This document shows, piece after piece, positions 18,165 through 27,757 of a stretch of DNA of 64,000 nucleotides; the stretch's first letter is position 1, and each line of letters starts with the position of its first letter. This DNA is from JAVBPE01 sp031549865 (GTDB taxonomy: Bacteria; Bacillota_I; Bacilli_A; Acholeplasmatales; Anaeroplasmataceae). The translations under genes were made by a program, and so were the position numbers. The stretch covers positions 21,804-85,803 of the forward strand of contig JAVBPE010000016.1 in the NCBI GenBank assembly GCA_031549865.1, given 5' to 3'. The notes below the pieces were generated by a model. It saw only the letters and a program-made list of their open reading frames with translations. It was not told the origin of the DNA and did no database searches.

Positions 18165-18740
18165 TTACGCTTTAATTGTTTCACTTACAATTTCAATTAA
18201 TTCGTTTAATTCATTTTTAATTTTTGCTTTATTTTCATTATAATCAATTCTTTCTTGAAAAAATAATTTTCTTAATTTTAATATAGTTATTAAAGAAGCA
18301 AAAAATACCAATAAAATAATTATTAACCCAATTATTAAATTAAGTAATGAATAGAAAAAAATTATTTCTATTATAGAGCCAATTAATATTCCTAATAAAA
18401 TAATTCCTAAGGTAATAGAATACGTCTTAGTTTTAGTATGCTTAGATACATCCAAGTTTTTATCTTCTTCTAATTTATTTTCTAGATTCATTTGTAACAA
18501 AATTAAAGTATCTTTATTTTTTAATGTTTTAATACGCTTAAGTCTTATATTTATATAGTCGTCATACCAAGGATCATCTTCAACGAGATCCTTTTCCCAC
18601 ATAAATGCTTCGTAGTAATTAATAATTTCATTCATTTTCTCCTTTTTAGTATTTATTGATGTATAATCATATCTAATATCTTCAATATGTGGTACCTTAG
18701 GAGATTGTGTATAATTATATTTTGCCTTATAATCACTCAT
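18165..18740 (-). CDS. Membrane protein with two C-terminal helices, unknown
   Basis: The protein has 191 residues. It has a charged N-terminal 100 residues, two membrane helices (about 106-130 and 131-156), then a charged helical tail. No family was recognised. Its start overlaps the stop of the preceding membrane-protein gene by four bases (ATGA), so the two are translationally coupled and probably form one complex. Confidence 0.65.
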   Translation of the reverse strand: MSDYKAKYNYTQSPKVPHIEDIRYDYTSINTKKEKMNEIINYYEAFMWEKDLVEDDPWYDDYINIRLKRIKTLKNKDTLILLQMNLENKLEEDKNLDVSKHTKTKTYSITLGIILLGILIGSIIEIIFFYSLLNLIIGLIIILLVFFASLITILKLRKLFFQERIDYNENKAKIKNELNELIEIVSETIKA

Positions 18741-19645
18741 TTTTCTATTTCCTTTTCATAATTTTTTTTCTCTACATTTCCCTTAATTAGCATCATACTA
18801 CCTATTATAATAATGAATAAACAGACAATTCCACCAGTTATTCCGTTATATATATTTTCATTAATTCCACTTCCAAATGAAGTAAACATAGCACTTTGAA
18901 GTGCAACAATTGATATTAATGCCCCAGCAAAATTAATATTTCTTATGGTTTGGATTGCATAGTCTTTATTCTTTCTTGCTTTAAAAATATTAAAGATAGC
19001 TAAGCTTATTTTGTAAAATGAATATAATGCGGCAATATATATAAAATAGCCCATATGTAAAAATGATTTATTATTAAATAACATTTGTATTACCGCAAAG
19101 CTAAATATAAAAGTTAAAAAAATTAATAAATATCCGCTTTCTTTATACATTTTTATTTTATTAAATATTTTATCTTTTTCTTCTGTATCTTTTTTCTTAT
19201 ATAATATTAAAAGGTTTCTACCCTTAATTAAGGATAATATTAAGTAATAAGCAGCTAATGCTCCAAACCAAATAGATGAATCTAAGATACCTACAGCTGC
19301 TATATATATAGCATAACAACAACCAAATATAAACGATAAAATCGAAAATATAATTGTTCTAAAATTATAATTTTCAAGAATATTATTTCCAAATTCTGTT
19401 TTCTTAAAAATATTTATAATCGTCACTTTTAGATGCTTAATATTTATTATAATTGTGTAAATGGAATAGCTCAACAAAATAGCCGCTAAAATATATAATA
19501 TATAGTTATATATTTCTTCATTATAATTATTAATAATCAAAAATAGTGTTAACATTATACAAAATATTGTTAAAACATAAGTAATAAGTAAGATATACCA
19601 CTTAGGTTTCTTAAAATAATTTATAATTTTATTTAAAACATTCAT
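18737..19645 (-). CDS. Polytopic membrane protein, unknown
   Basis: The protein has 302 residues with about eight hydrophobic segments, in pairs separated by short Lys-rich loops (KKPKWYILLITYVL; KHLKVTIINIFKK). No transporter motif was recognised. It is the first gene of a two-gene operon with the following small membrane protein. Confidence 0.65.
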   Translation of the reverse strand: MNVLNKIINYFKKPKWYILLITYVLTIFCIMLTLFLIINNYNEEIYNYILYILAAILLSYSIYTIIINIKHLKVTIINIFKKTEFGNNILENYNFRTIIFSILSFIFGCCYAIYIAAVGILDSSIWFGALAAYYLILSLIKGRNLLILYKKKDTEEKDKIFNKIKMYKESGYLLIFLTFIFSFAVIQMLFNNKSFLHMGYFIYIAALYSFYKISLAIFNIFKARKNKDYAIQTIRNINFAGALISIVALQSAMFTSFGSGINENIYNGITGGIVCLFIIIIGSMMLIKGNVEKKNYEKEIEK

Positions 19646-19805
19646 CTATATTCACCCTTAATGATATTATAAAGAGAAATTCTTCTATCTTCTATTCTAT
19701 CATACTTTATTAAATATAAAACAAAAGAAAAGATGATAAATGATATGTTATCTTTAAAGCTACTCCTAATAAAATTACTGTACTTAAGTTAATACTTATT
19801 AATAC

Positions 19806-19844
19806 AAAAAAATAGCAATGATTAGATATAATCTTTGCTATTTT
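19806..19844 (-). terminator. Intrinsic terminator after the cysteine peptidase pseudogene
   Basis: Hairpin with arms AAAATAGCAA/TTGCTATTTT plus inner AGATTA/TAATCA pairs, and a T-run on the minus strand. Confidence 0.75.
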
Positions 19845-19849
19845 AAATT

Positions 19850-21394
19850 TTATACTGAAAAGAATACGTTCAACTCACCAATAACTAGTCTACCTTTATT
19901 ACTACTTCCAGTGGGAAAATATGATTCTACATATATTCTAAATTCATATATTGGATTATAGAATCTACAACATATTTTTGACAAATCATCTTCACTATAA
20001 GAAAGATCTTCAAATTCTTCAAATAAATCCATGGCGGTAATCCAGTTTCCAAAATCATTTTTATATTGTATTAAAACTACACCATTATCTTTATCAATTC
20101 CTTCATTATTACTCCACCACCGAACATCAAAATAAATCCAATCAATTGCTTCAGTAAACGAATACTCCAAATAAGCTATATTGGCATTTTCACGTTTTGC
20201 TGATAAAACTAAATATTGAGCATCAACAATCGTATTTGTTTCATTATAATGATTTACATATCCAGCCCTTAATCTATTAGTCGTAAAATTTTTACCACCT
20301 AAGTATGCAAAATGTTTTTTTGAATAATCAACAAAATAATATTGCCCTTGATAATCATAGTCTTCTGGATTAATCAATACTTTTGTATGCGTTTCTTCAA
20401 AAAAAATGAATCCTCCATTTATTGCATCTAAAGTGTCGCTATCCATATACACTGTGTCCCATCCCCAGTTTACTCTCAATTTAAACATCATATGACCTTT
20501 AACTTGACCATTTGAATCTGTCCCAATCCAATATTCAAAGCCATATATGTTCATATAATGATTTGAAAATTCGCCTGCTCCATCAGTTGTCCACCATATT
20601 ACTGGCATGCCTTTAAGTATTGAATCTATAATATTACTTTTTTTAGTTTCAAAGGATTTTGTACTTGGTAGGGTATCACCATATACATAGATTTGGGAAT
20701 CTCTATCATAATATGTTTTAATATCTCCTTCTTCATCTATTTTTGTTTTTTTTATTGCTAAATGATGATTTTCTAAAACCGCTCGTGATCCATTAATTAC
20801 ATTTTGCGGAAATATAAATGTTCCATCTCCAGGATCCTTTCCTAAAAGTTGTCCCAAAAATGAATCTGAAGCAATCGCTGGTGTTTTCTTAAAAATCTCT
20901 TTTGCAAGCTCTACTTTCATGTTATAATTATCCGGATTTTTTGCTATTGAAGAATAGCCAGCATATCTGGCTAAAAAGTCAAATTGTGAAACCATTGCTA
21001 ACCTTCCACATCCAAGGCTATTATATTTTATATTTGCCAATGATTTTGCATCTTGAATATACGAATCAGATTCATTAACATCCAATGGCAGTCCATTATA
21101 AATAAAATCAACAGATCTTGAATATGAATTCGCCTCCTAATTTTTATAAGAGGGAAATCTTTTTTCAAGATGAGTTGCTACCTCAAAATCCACCAGTCTA
21201 TCTGATACATCTGGTGATGCATTAGCTGGAAAAATATTATTGTCTATATAATAACTTGTTAGTGCTATATCATTCATATTTGGAGCATTTACTTCGTAGT
21301 TTGGTTTGTATTCTTTTCCAAATATATCACTAGAATTTAAAGCTAAAATAAATATAAATAATAACGATGCGAATTTAATTAATTTTATTTTCAT
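19850..21394 (-). pseudogene. Secreted papain/C39-like cysteine peptidase interrupted by one in-frame TAG
   Basis: One reading frame of 515 codons runs from ATG at 21394 (RBS AGGAGA) to the stop at 19850, broken only by TAG at 21137-21139. The first 85 residues have a signal peptide (MKIKLIKFASLLFIFILALN) and a propeptide-like segment. After the TAG the frame continues with catalytic-looking NSLGCGRLAMVSQFDFLARY, NHYMNIYGF and VNWGWD, that is Cys, His and Asn in papain order, then a beta-rich C-terminal domain. The rest is undamaged. The TAG could be a recent mutation, a sequencing error, or a read-through codon. Bases AGGAGG overlap the TAG. It lies behind two lipoprotein genes. Confidence 0.75.
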
Positions 21395-21419
21395 TTTATA
21401 TCTCCTATCCTAATTGAAA

Positions 21420-21962
21420 CTAATCCTTAAATTTTACATCAGGTATTGAATATTTCTTACTTTTTTTTATTTCACCTTCCTCTTGATGATCTTCAACCAT
21501 AATCCATATTGATCCTGCATAATCATCAGTTGATATTCTAATTTCATATTGAAATATTAATTCAACATATAAAATTACTTTAATTTCTAATTTATCATTT
21601 TCAATATTTAGTTTTATGTCATAAGCATCTGATATATCTTTAGTTTTCGGAAGTGATTCAAAAGAATAAGTTTTACCTTCTAATTCTTCATTAAATTTTA
21701 TATAAAAATCTACATTATAACATTTTTTATCCTTACGATTTTTTAAAACATTCACATTATTTCTTTCTAAATATTCTTCTTCTGATATTAAATTAAATGT
21801 AATATCTAACTCTTCAATATATAACTCTTCATTAAATAGCACTGCCTCACCCTGATATGAAAATATTCCTTCTTGAAATCTATAATGCTCTGTTTTAAAA
21901 CAACCAAAAAGTCCTAGTAATAAAAGAATGCTTAATAAAGCGCCAAATTTTCTTATTTTCAT
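21420..21962 (-). CDS. Lipoprotein, second copy of a tandem duplication
   Basis: The protein has 180 residues from the ATG at 21962, matching the start of its twin; GAGGT lies 7 bases upstream. Type II signal with lipobox LFGC. It is almost identical to the protein encoded at 21988-22536 up to about residue 140, then diverges in the last 40 residues (QYEIRISTDDYAGSIWIMVE). Function unknown. It is in an operon with the twin and the cysteine peptidase. Confidence 0.75.
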   Translation of the reverse strand: MKIRKFGALLSILLLLGLFGCFKTEHYRFQEGIFSYQGEAVLFNEELYIEELDITFNLISEEEYLERNNVNVLKNRKDKKCYNVDFYIKFNEELEGKTYSFESLPKTKDISDAYDIKLNIENDKLEIKVILYVELIFQYEIRISTDDYAGSIWIMVEDHQEEGEIKKSKKYSIPDVKFKD

Positions 21963-21987
21963 AATATACCTCATATCCTATTTAGAA

Positions 21988-22536
21988 TTAATCATTGAAT
22001 TTTACATCTGGAAATAAATATTCCTTACTTTTTTTAATATCTCCATCATGTTCATATCCTTCTATAGTAATTTTTATTCTTCCAGCATAGATGTTTGTGT
22101 TCGCATCTGCATTAAGTTTTGAACGAAATATTAATTCAACATATAAAATTACTTTAATTTCTAATTCATCATTTTCAATACTTAGCTTTATGTCATATGC
22201 ATCTGATATATCTTTAGTTTTCGGAAGTGATTCAAAGGAATACGTTTTACCTTCTAATTCTTCATTAAATTTTATATAAAAATCTACATTATAACATTTT
22301 TTATCTTTACGATTTTTTAAAACATTTACATTATTTCTTTCTAAATATTCTTCTTCTGATATTAAATTAAATGTAATATCTAACTCTTCAATATAGATCT
22401 CTTCATTAAATAGCACTGCCTCACCATGATATGAAAATATTCCTTCTTGAAATCTATAATGCTCTGTTTTAAAACAACCAAAAAGTCCTAATAATAAAAG
22501 AATGCTTAATAAAGCGCCGAATTTTCTTATTTTCAT
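21988..22536 (-). CDS. Lipoprotein, first copy of a tandem duplication
   Basis: The protein has 182 residues, with lipobox LFGC after MKIRKFGALLSILLLLG. The mature part is acidic and beta-rich, with no recognised family. The near-identity with the next gene, at DNA level too, indicates a recent duplication. RBS GGGAGG precedes the ATG. It heads the operon lipoprotein-lipoprotein-cysteine peptidase, so it may be an inhibitor or chaperone of the peptidase; that is inference. Confidence 0.75.
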   Translation of the reverse strand: MKIRKFGALLSILLLLGLFGCFKTEHYRFQEGIFSYHGEAVLFNEEIYIEELDITFNLISEEEYLERNNVNVLKNRKDKKCYNVDFYIKFNEELEGKTYSFESLPKTKDISDAYDIKLSIENDELEIKVILYVELIFRSKLNADANTNIYAGRIKITIEGYEHDGDIKKSKEYLFPDVKFND

Positions 22537-22732
22537 AATATACCTCCCGTTATTTTTTATTTAGTTTTTAATTGTATTTATACCTAATTTAAGTATATCA
22601 TTTTTTTTATAAATTAATTTATAAATCATTCGACATAAATATATTATGATAATTAAATATTATAAAGAAAAACAAATAATATTATTAAAAAAATGATATA
22701 ATAGTTTCATATTTTATGATTGGAATGAGAGT

Positions 22733-23920
22733 ATGATTTATTCACTTGGGTTAATTTTGATTTTTGGATTTATAATTGGATATTTATTAAACAAAGTAAA
22801 AATACCAGGTCTTGTTGGTATGATTATAGTAGGTCTTGTTATAGGGCCTTACTGTCTAAATTTGTTAGCACCAGAAATGTTAAATATTTCTAAAGAATTA
22901 AGAACACTTGCTTTAGTTATAATTTTAACTCGATCTGGTTTAAATCTTGATTTAGAATCATTAAAAAAAATAGGAAGACCAGCAATCCTTATGTGCTTTG
23001 TTCCTGCAACATTTGAAATAATTGGGGTAACTATTGCTAGTTATTATTTTCTCAATTTAACGATTATTGAAGGTTTGTTAATGGGGTCTGTATTAGCTGC
23101 AGTATCACCTGCAGTTGTATCTCCTAGAATGATAAAATTAATAGATGAGGGATATGGAAATGTTCCAAAGATAATATTAGCTGGATCTTCTGTTGATGAC
23201 ATTTACGTAATTATATTATTTAATGCATTTTTTGGATTATTAGAAACTAATCAAATAGATTTCTTATCATTTGTTTCAATTCCAACCTCAATAATACTAG
23301 GAATTATATTAGGGCTAATATTAGGATTATTGCTAAGCATTATTTTTAAAAAATTAAAGTTTAATGCAACAATTAATATTTTACTAACTTTAGGTATTTC
23401 ATTTCTATTAATTGGTTTAGAACTCATTGTAAAGCCTTATATTCAATTATCTGCTTTACTAGGAATAATGGTTATGGGAATGATAATATTATTCAAGAAT
23501 AAGGAAAAGGCAGTTGAATTAAGCAAAGGATATAACCAGTTATGGTTATTCTTTGAAATAATATTATTTGTTTTAGTTGGCGCAACTATCGACATAAGTT
23601 ATGCTATAAATAATGCTTTATTAGCAATAATTACCTTGATTATTGGATTATTATTTAGAGTAGTTGGGGTATTAGTGAGTTTAATTAAAACTAATTTGAA
23701 TAAAAAAGAAAAGCTATTTACAGTTATTTCATATCTACCTAAAGCTACAGTTCAAGCATCTATTGGTGGAATTGCCCTAGCAGGTGGTTTAGCTTGTGGT
23801 AGTATTGTTTTAACTGTATCAGTGCTATCAATTTTAATAACTGCTCCAATCGGAGCTATATTAATTGATAATTTTAGTAAAAAATTACTTAATAAAGAAT
23901 TAATTGATTTAAATATATAA
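22733..23920 (+). CDS. Cation:proton antiporter (CPA family)
   Basis: The protein has 395 residues with about 12 membrane helices and no C-terminal nucleotide-binding domain. Signature blocks are KIPGLVGMIIVGLVIGP near the N-terminus, LAAVSPAVVSPRM (121-133) and SSVDDIYVI with the paired Asp at 155-156 that bind the exchanged ion. It probably exchanges Na+ or K+ for H+ at the plasma membrane. A TATAAT box sits about 35 bases upstream of the ATG. It is monocistronic. Confidence 0.85.
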   Translation: MIYSLGLILIFGFIIGYLLNKVKIPGLVGMIIVGLVIGPYCLNLLAPEMLNISKELRTLALVIILTRSGLNLDLESLKKIGRPAILMCFVPATFEIIGVTIASYYFLNLTIIEGLLMGSVLAAVSPAVVSPRMIKLIDEGYGNVPKIILAGSSVDDIYVIILFNAFFGLLETNQIDFLSFVSIPTSIILGIILGLILGLLLSIIFKKLKFNATINILLTLGISFLLIGLELIVKPYIQLSALLGIMVMGMIILFKNKEKAVELSKGYNQLWLFFEIILFVLVGATIDISYAINNALLAIITLIIGLLFRVVGVLVSLIKTNLNKKEKLFTVISYLPKATVQASIGGIALAGGLACGSIVLTVSVLSILITAPIGAILIDNFSKKLLNKELIDLNI

Positions 23921-23952
23921 AAAAAATTAAGCAAAATTTGCTTAATTTTTTA
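23921..23952 (+). terminator. Bidirectional intrinsic terminator
   Basis: Perfect hairpin AAAATTAAGCAAA/TTTGCTTAATTTT-like between the antiporter gene and the convergent small gene, overlapping the latter's stop. Confidence 0.75.
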
Positions 23953-24253
23953 CTACTATAACACTTAATAATTTAAATTCAATGTTATTTATTACTAAAA
24001 GTATATATTCATTATAAAATTCATATTTCTCAACAGTATAATCAGAAATATTTTTTTTCATCACTTCTTCTTTTAAATTAAAATGAAATTCAAATACGTG
24101 CTTTATTTCCATGCTTGGACGATACCCATTCGCAATTAACTCTAATTCGATTTGGTTTTCAATTGTTAAAACTAATTGTTTATTTAAAATATTTATATTT
24201 ATAATATTAACGTCTTTTAAATTATATGCGTTATAAAAAAACTTTAAATCCAT
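23942..24253 (-). CDS. Hypothetical small protein downstream of the ASCH gene
   Basis: The protein has 103 residues, beta-rich by alternation (QLVLTIENQIELELIAN; YILLVINNIEFKLLSVI). No family recognised. It starts 15 bases after the ASCH stop and is probably co-transcribed with it. The ribosome site is weak (GAAAG). Confidence 0.5.
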   Translation of the reverse strand: MDLKFFYNAYNLKDVNIININILNKQLVLTIENQIELELIANGYRPSMEIKHVFEFHFNLKEEVMKKNISDYTVEKYEFYNEYILLVINNIEFKLLSVIVVKN

Positions 24254-24268
24254 ATACTACACTTTCTT

Positions 24269-24727
24269 TTATTCTTCAGAATAAACCATTTCAAAATCTT
24301 CAAATAAAATTGGCATATCTTCCTTAAAAGAGTATCCCATTTCTCTTCCTTCAGATGTAAAAAATTTAGTATGACCTTTTTGCCATGATTCTAAATTTAA
24401 ATCCTCACCTTCACGCATACATATATCATATGTTACTTTATTAAATGGAATTATTAATATCCCAGTAGTCATTATTACACAACGAGGTTTACCACTAAAA
24501 TCAGTAACAATATGATAATCTCCTACACTGGGTAATGGTTCATTTTCAATTTCGAATGAATATAAACTTGAAGCAGTTGCTTTTTTTTGACCAATTAATA
24601 CAAGTCTTAAAAGCTCATTTGCCCATTTCTCTGTTAACTCAAAATGAAAACTTGTTTTATAATTAATAGTTTCTTCTAAATCGAATTTCAATTTAAATCT
24701 ATTCCAAAATAATTCTAATTCATTCAT
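24269..24727 (-). CDS. ASCH domain protein (second copy)
   Basis: The protein has 152 residues, the same length and motif order as the ASCH protein at 4140-4598: IGQKKATASSLYSFEIENEP, SVGDYHIVTDFSGKPRC, DICMREGEDLNLESW, PILFEDFEMVY. It is a PUA-like fold, probably RNA- or nucleoside-binding. The two copies are diverged, so the duplication is old or they were acquired separately. GAGG precedes the ATG. Confidence 0.85.
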   Translation of the reverse strand: MNELELFWNRFKLKFDLEETINYKTSFHFELTEKWANELLRLVLIGQKKATASSLYSFEIENEPLPSVGDYHIVTDFSGKPRCVIMTTGILIIPFNKVTYDICMREGEDLNLESWQKGHTKFFTSEGREMGYSFKEDMPILFEDFEMVYSEE

Positions 24728-24954
24728 AAAATAACCTCACATAAATTAATTCAATTATAACATAAATAATGTTATACTAATAGCAAATTAGATGTTAAGA
24801 TTTATTCTTCAATTAAAAATAGAACCTTTCATATTAATTAACTCATATTTAGTTTATAAATATTTTGCTTTCTAAGCTATTAAGTTTTGTAAAAGATTGT
24901 AAATATAAGATATATTTATGATATAGTAATAAATATATCTAAAGTGGTGATAAA

Positions 24955-25764
24955 ATGAAAAAATTTAAACAAATATATATTGAAATAACAAATATCTGTA
25001 ATCTAAGTTGTACTTTTTGTGCTAAAAGCAATAGAGAAAAAAAATATTTAACTATTAAGGAATTTGAAATAATTATAACTAAAATCAAAGATTACACTGA
25101 AAGTATTTATTTACATGTTAAGGGTGAACCATTAACACATCCATATTTTAAAGATATAATTTTGTTATGTGATAAATATAATATTACTTTTAATATTACT
25201 ACTAATGCTACTTTTTTAAATAAATATAAAGATATTTTATTAAATTCTACTAATTTAAAATTCATCAATATTTCATTACAAAGTTATTCATTTCAAAATA
25301 ATAAAAATATTTATATAAATGACATAAAAGATTTTATTTCCATAAATGAAACTTTAGAAAATAAAAAATATATAAAATTGAGATTTTGGCATGGCAATAT
25401 AAATGATAACTTATCTATATTAAATGAAATTAATAGAAATGTTGAATTTATCGATAAAAATTATATAACTAAAAATTGCCAAATATCTATTGATAAAGAA
25501 TTTATTTGGCCTGATTTAAATAACGAATTTGAAATACTAAATGCATCATGTTTGGGCACCATTTCCCATATAGGTATATTAAGTGATGGTAGTATAATAC
25601 CTTGCTGCTTAGATGGTGAAGGTATTATTACTTTAGGTAATATATTTAAAGATAATTTATATGATATTATTAATAGTAATGAATTTCAAATAATAAAAAA
25701 AGGATTCCAAAATAAGAAAAGAATCCATTCATTATGTAAAAAATGTTTATTTTATAATCGATAA
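24955..25764 (+). CDS. Radical SAM protein with SPASM-like C-terminus
   Basis: The protein has 269 residues. The CNLSCTFC motif (Cys 15, 19, 22) binds the [4Fe-4S] cluster that cleaves S-adenosylmethionine. HVKGEPLTHP is the GGEP-like SAM-binding block. The C-terminus has ILSDGSIIPCCLDGEG and LCKKCLFY, resembling a SPASM auxiliary-cluster region in short form. Such proteins modify peptides or other substrates. No precursor peptide gene is evident next to it, so the substrate is unknown. GGTGAT precedes the ATG. Confidence 0.85.
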   Translation: MKKFKQIYIEITNICNLSCTFCAKSNREKKYLTIKEFEIIITKIKDYTESIYLHVKGEPLTHPYFKDIILLCDKYNITFNITTNATFLNKYKDILLNSTNLKFINISLQSYSFQNNKNIYINDIKDFISINETLENKKYIKLRFWHGNINDNLSILNEINRNVEFIDKNYITKNCQISIDKEFIWPDLNNEFEILNASCLGTISHIGILSDGSIIPCCLDGEGIITLGNIFKDNLYDIINSNEFQIIKKGFQNKKRIHSLCKKCLFYNR

Positions 25765-25766
25765 AA

Positions 25767-26543
25767 TTATTTAGTTTTTTTAGCTGTAAAAAATAATCGT
25801 GGAAATTTTAAAATAGTATGATTTGAATCAATAGATGGATAACTAGGAGAAATTATTTTTAAATAATCGTCTAAGAATTCTTCTTGGTCTTCTTTTTTTA
25901 GCATATCCAAATAAGGCTTTAAGCCACTTCCTTTAAACCATTCAATTATTGCTTCTTGATTTGGCATATCATGATAATATATTATTTGAAATAAAGAAAA
26001 TTCCTTAGTTAAATTACTTAATATTTTAAAATATTCATTTTCTTCTAATTGGTAAAGCTGTCTTTCATCTTTTATTTGAGTTTTCCATTTCAAACTAGTC
26101 ACTAATTCATTTAGTTTCGTTTTTACTGGCTCTTTATGATTATATGGAAGTTGAACAGCTAATACTCCACCAACCTTTAATAATTTAAACATGTTAGGAA
26201 TTAATGAATAATGATCATCTATCCACTGGATACAAGCATTTGAAAAAACAATATCAAAATCGCAAATTAAATCTCCTAATTCTGTTTTAGCATCCATTTG
26301 TAAAAAATTTATACTATCGTAGGTTTCCTTAGCGTCATTAATCATTTCTAATGAAGAATCAATTCCTAGTATATAAGCATTAGGAAATCTTTTTTTTAGT
26401 TCATATGTCGAATTTCCAGGTCCACATCCAATATCCAAAATTTTCTTGGGATTATCAATATCAATTCTAGCAATTAAATCAACTGAAGGTGTTGTTCGCT
26501 CTTTCTTAAATTTTAAATATTGCTCTATATCCCATGTATGCAT
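25767..26543 (-). CDS. tam: Trans-aconitate 2-methyltransferase-like SAM methyltransferase
   Basis: The protein has 258 residues. It starts with WDIEQYLKFKKERTTPSVDL, characteristic of Tam, followed by ILDIGCGPGNST (SAM-binding motif I), LGIDSSLEMI, FSNACIQWIDDH and VLAVQLPYNHKEP. Tam methylates trans-aconitate to prevent inhibition of aconitase. The match covers the full length, but related methyltransferases share it. The stop converges on the radical SAM gene with 2 bases between. Confidence 0.8.
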   Translation of the reverse strand: MHTWDIEQYLKFKKERTTPSVDLIARIDIDNPKKILDIGCGPGNSTYELKKRFPNAYILGIDSSLEMINDAKETYDSINFLQMDAKTELGDLICDFDIVFSNACIQWIDDHYSLIPNMFKLLKVGGVLAVQLPYNHKEPVKTKLNELVTSLKWKTQIKDERQLYQLEENEYFKILSNLTKEFSLFQIIYYHDMPNQEAIIEWFKGSGLKPYLDMLKKEDQEEFLDDYLKIISPSYPSIDSNHTILKFPRLFFTAKKTK

Positions 26544-26557
26544 AACTTATCCTCCTA

Positions 26558-26583
26558 AAAAAAGAATGATTAAATCATTCTTA
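26558..26583 (-). terminator. Terminator hairpin abutting the tam ribosome site
   Basis: Perfect arms AAGAATGATT/AATCATTCTT followed by seven T residues on the minus strand; AGGAGG of tam begins directly after. It terminates the upstream membrane-protein gene and leaves little room for a separate tam promoter, so read-through or attenuation is possible. Confidence 0.65.
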
Positions 26584-27057
26584 AATTAAACACATTATAA
26601 TAAATAATAAAAATAATCCAACAAAACATACTAAACTTATGATTGATGCTTTTAAATATTTTGCTTTTGTTTTAACTGCTTTGTCATTTTCTTTTTTTAT
26701 TTCAACAAAATTGAATAACAAAGATAATATATATTTTTCTTCTTCATCACCACAAGACAAATAAACATTTGAATCAAGTTCTTTATGATTTTTTGAAAAT
26801 ATTCCAAGTAAACAAAATACTATTGTAACAATAGAAGCCACAATTCCTGATGTGATTAGTGTTGTATCAATAATAAATAAAACATTATTTGGATCATTTT
26901 GCATTTCTAATATAGCTGTTAAAGGTATTAATACTAAAATGTTTAAAGCTAATACAATAAGCTGAAATAAATCATATTTTTTTAAAGTGTTTTTTTGAAA
27001 TTCATATTCAGTTTGACTCATTTTTAAAGCAATTTTCATATTTTCTAATCTTTCCAT
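26581..27057 (-). CDS. Small membrane protein, unknown
   Basis: The protein has 158 residues from the ATG at 27057 (AAGGAG upstream; an earlier start has no site). Four hydrophobic segments: two close together (about 30-80), one further on, and a C-terminal segment SLVCFVGLFLLFIIMCLI. The N-terminal 28 residues are a charged helix. No family recognised. Confidence 0.6.
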   Translation of the reverse strand: MERLENMKIALKMSQTEYEFQKNTLKKYDLFQLIVLALNILVLIPLTAILEMQNDPNNVLFIIDTTLITSGIVASIVTIVFCLLGIFSKNHKELDSNVYLSCGDEEEKYILSLLFNFVEIKKENDKAVKTKAKYLKASIISLVCFVGLFLLFIIMCLI

Positions 27058-27108
27058 ATAATCATCTCCTTGATTTATTTTAACATAATATAACAATTAA
27101 TGCTATTA

Positions 27109-27690
27109 TTATTCATCTAAATAAAAATAATATCTTAGAGCCTTCATTTTATTATTTTTATATAAATTCATCTCTTTTACTTTATCGCCTTTTATATACT
27201 TAATAATAAAAGTATCCAAGAATAAATCATTCTTATTATATATTTGAACAAAAAATAGGTTTTTAAATGTTTTTGACTTTCTTTGAGCATCTTTTTGCAG
27301 TATTCTTTTTAAAAGTGTTTTACAGGCATTTTTACGAGAAATATACGTATATTTTGGAACGACATGCTCTAAATTATCTCCGATATATAAATTTTTATCT
27401 TTATATGTTAATAAAATTGTACAATCTCCTTTTTTAGGCAATTTGACATAAATATTTTCAAACATTTCTGTAACTACAAAATCATAATAAAACCAATAAT
27501 TTAAAATGAAACCATAGATGCATATTGAAGTTGATATTAAAGAAGCAAGCCATATAACAAATATATTTTGATCATAATATCTAACTCTTATTCCATGTCT
27601 AAAAAATAGAAAAATAAGTATTATTAAAAAAACAATTGTTAGAATAAAAAAGACTCTAATTGCTAGGCTACTACCAAAAACTTTTTTCAT
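27109..27690 (-). CDS. Membrane-anchored protein, unknown
   Basis: The protein has 193 residues from the ATG at 27690 (AGAGG upstream). Two membrane helices lie in the first 75 residues, followed by a cytosolic beta-rich, Lys-rich domain. No family recognised. The next gene on the strand is another small membrane protein 51 bases away, so they may be co-transcribed. Confidence 0.6.
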   Translation of the reverse strand: MKKVFGSSLAIRVFFILTIVFLIILIFLFFRHGIRVRYYDQNIFVIWLASLISTSICIYGFILNYWFYYDFVVTEMFENIYVKLPKKGDCTILLTYKDKNLYIGDNLEHVVPKYTYISRKNACKTLLKRILQKDAQRKSKTFKNLFFVQIYNKNDLFLDTFIIKYIKGDKVKEMNLYKNNKMKALRYYFYLDE

Positions 27691-27727
27691 AAGGATACCT
27701 CTTTTTTTATTATAACAAAAAATAAAG

Positions 27728-27757
27728 AAAAAGCACATATTTTTGTGCTTTTTTTGT
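27728..27757 (-). terminator. Terminator of the arginine operon
   Basis: Hairpin AAAGCAC/GTGCTTT with A/T-rich extensions directly after the argF stop, followed by a T-rich run on the minus strand. Confidence 0.75.

Noticed and set aside
24955..25764. RiPP cluster around the radical SAM gene
   Set aside because: No precursor-like short frame, transporter or peptidase is adjacent; neighbours are an ASCH gene and tam.
26581..27690. Two small membrane proteins as CBASS/Pycsar-type effectors
   Set aside because: No nucleotide cyclase or other defence gene is next to them, and the helices show no recognised effector motif.
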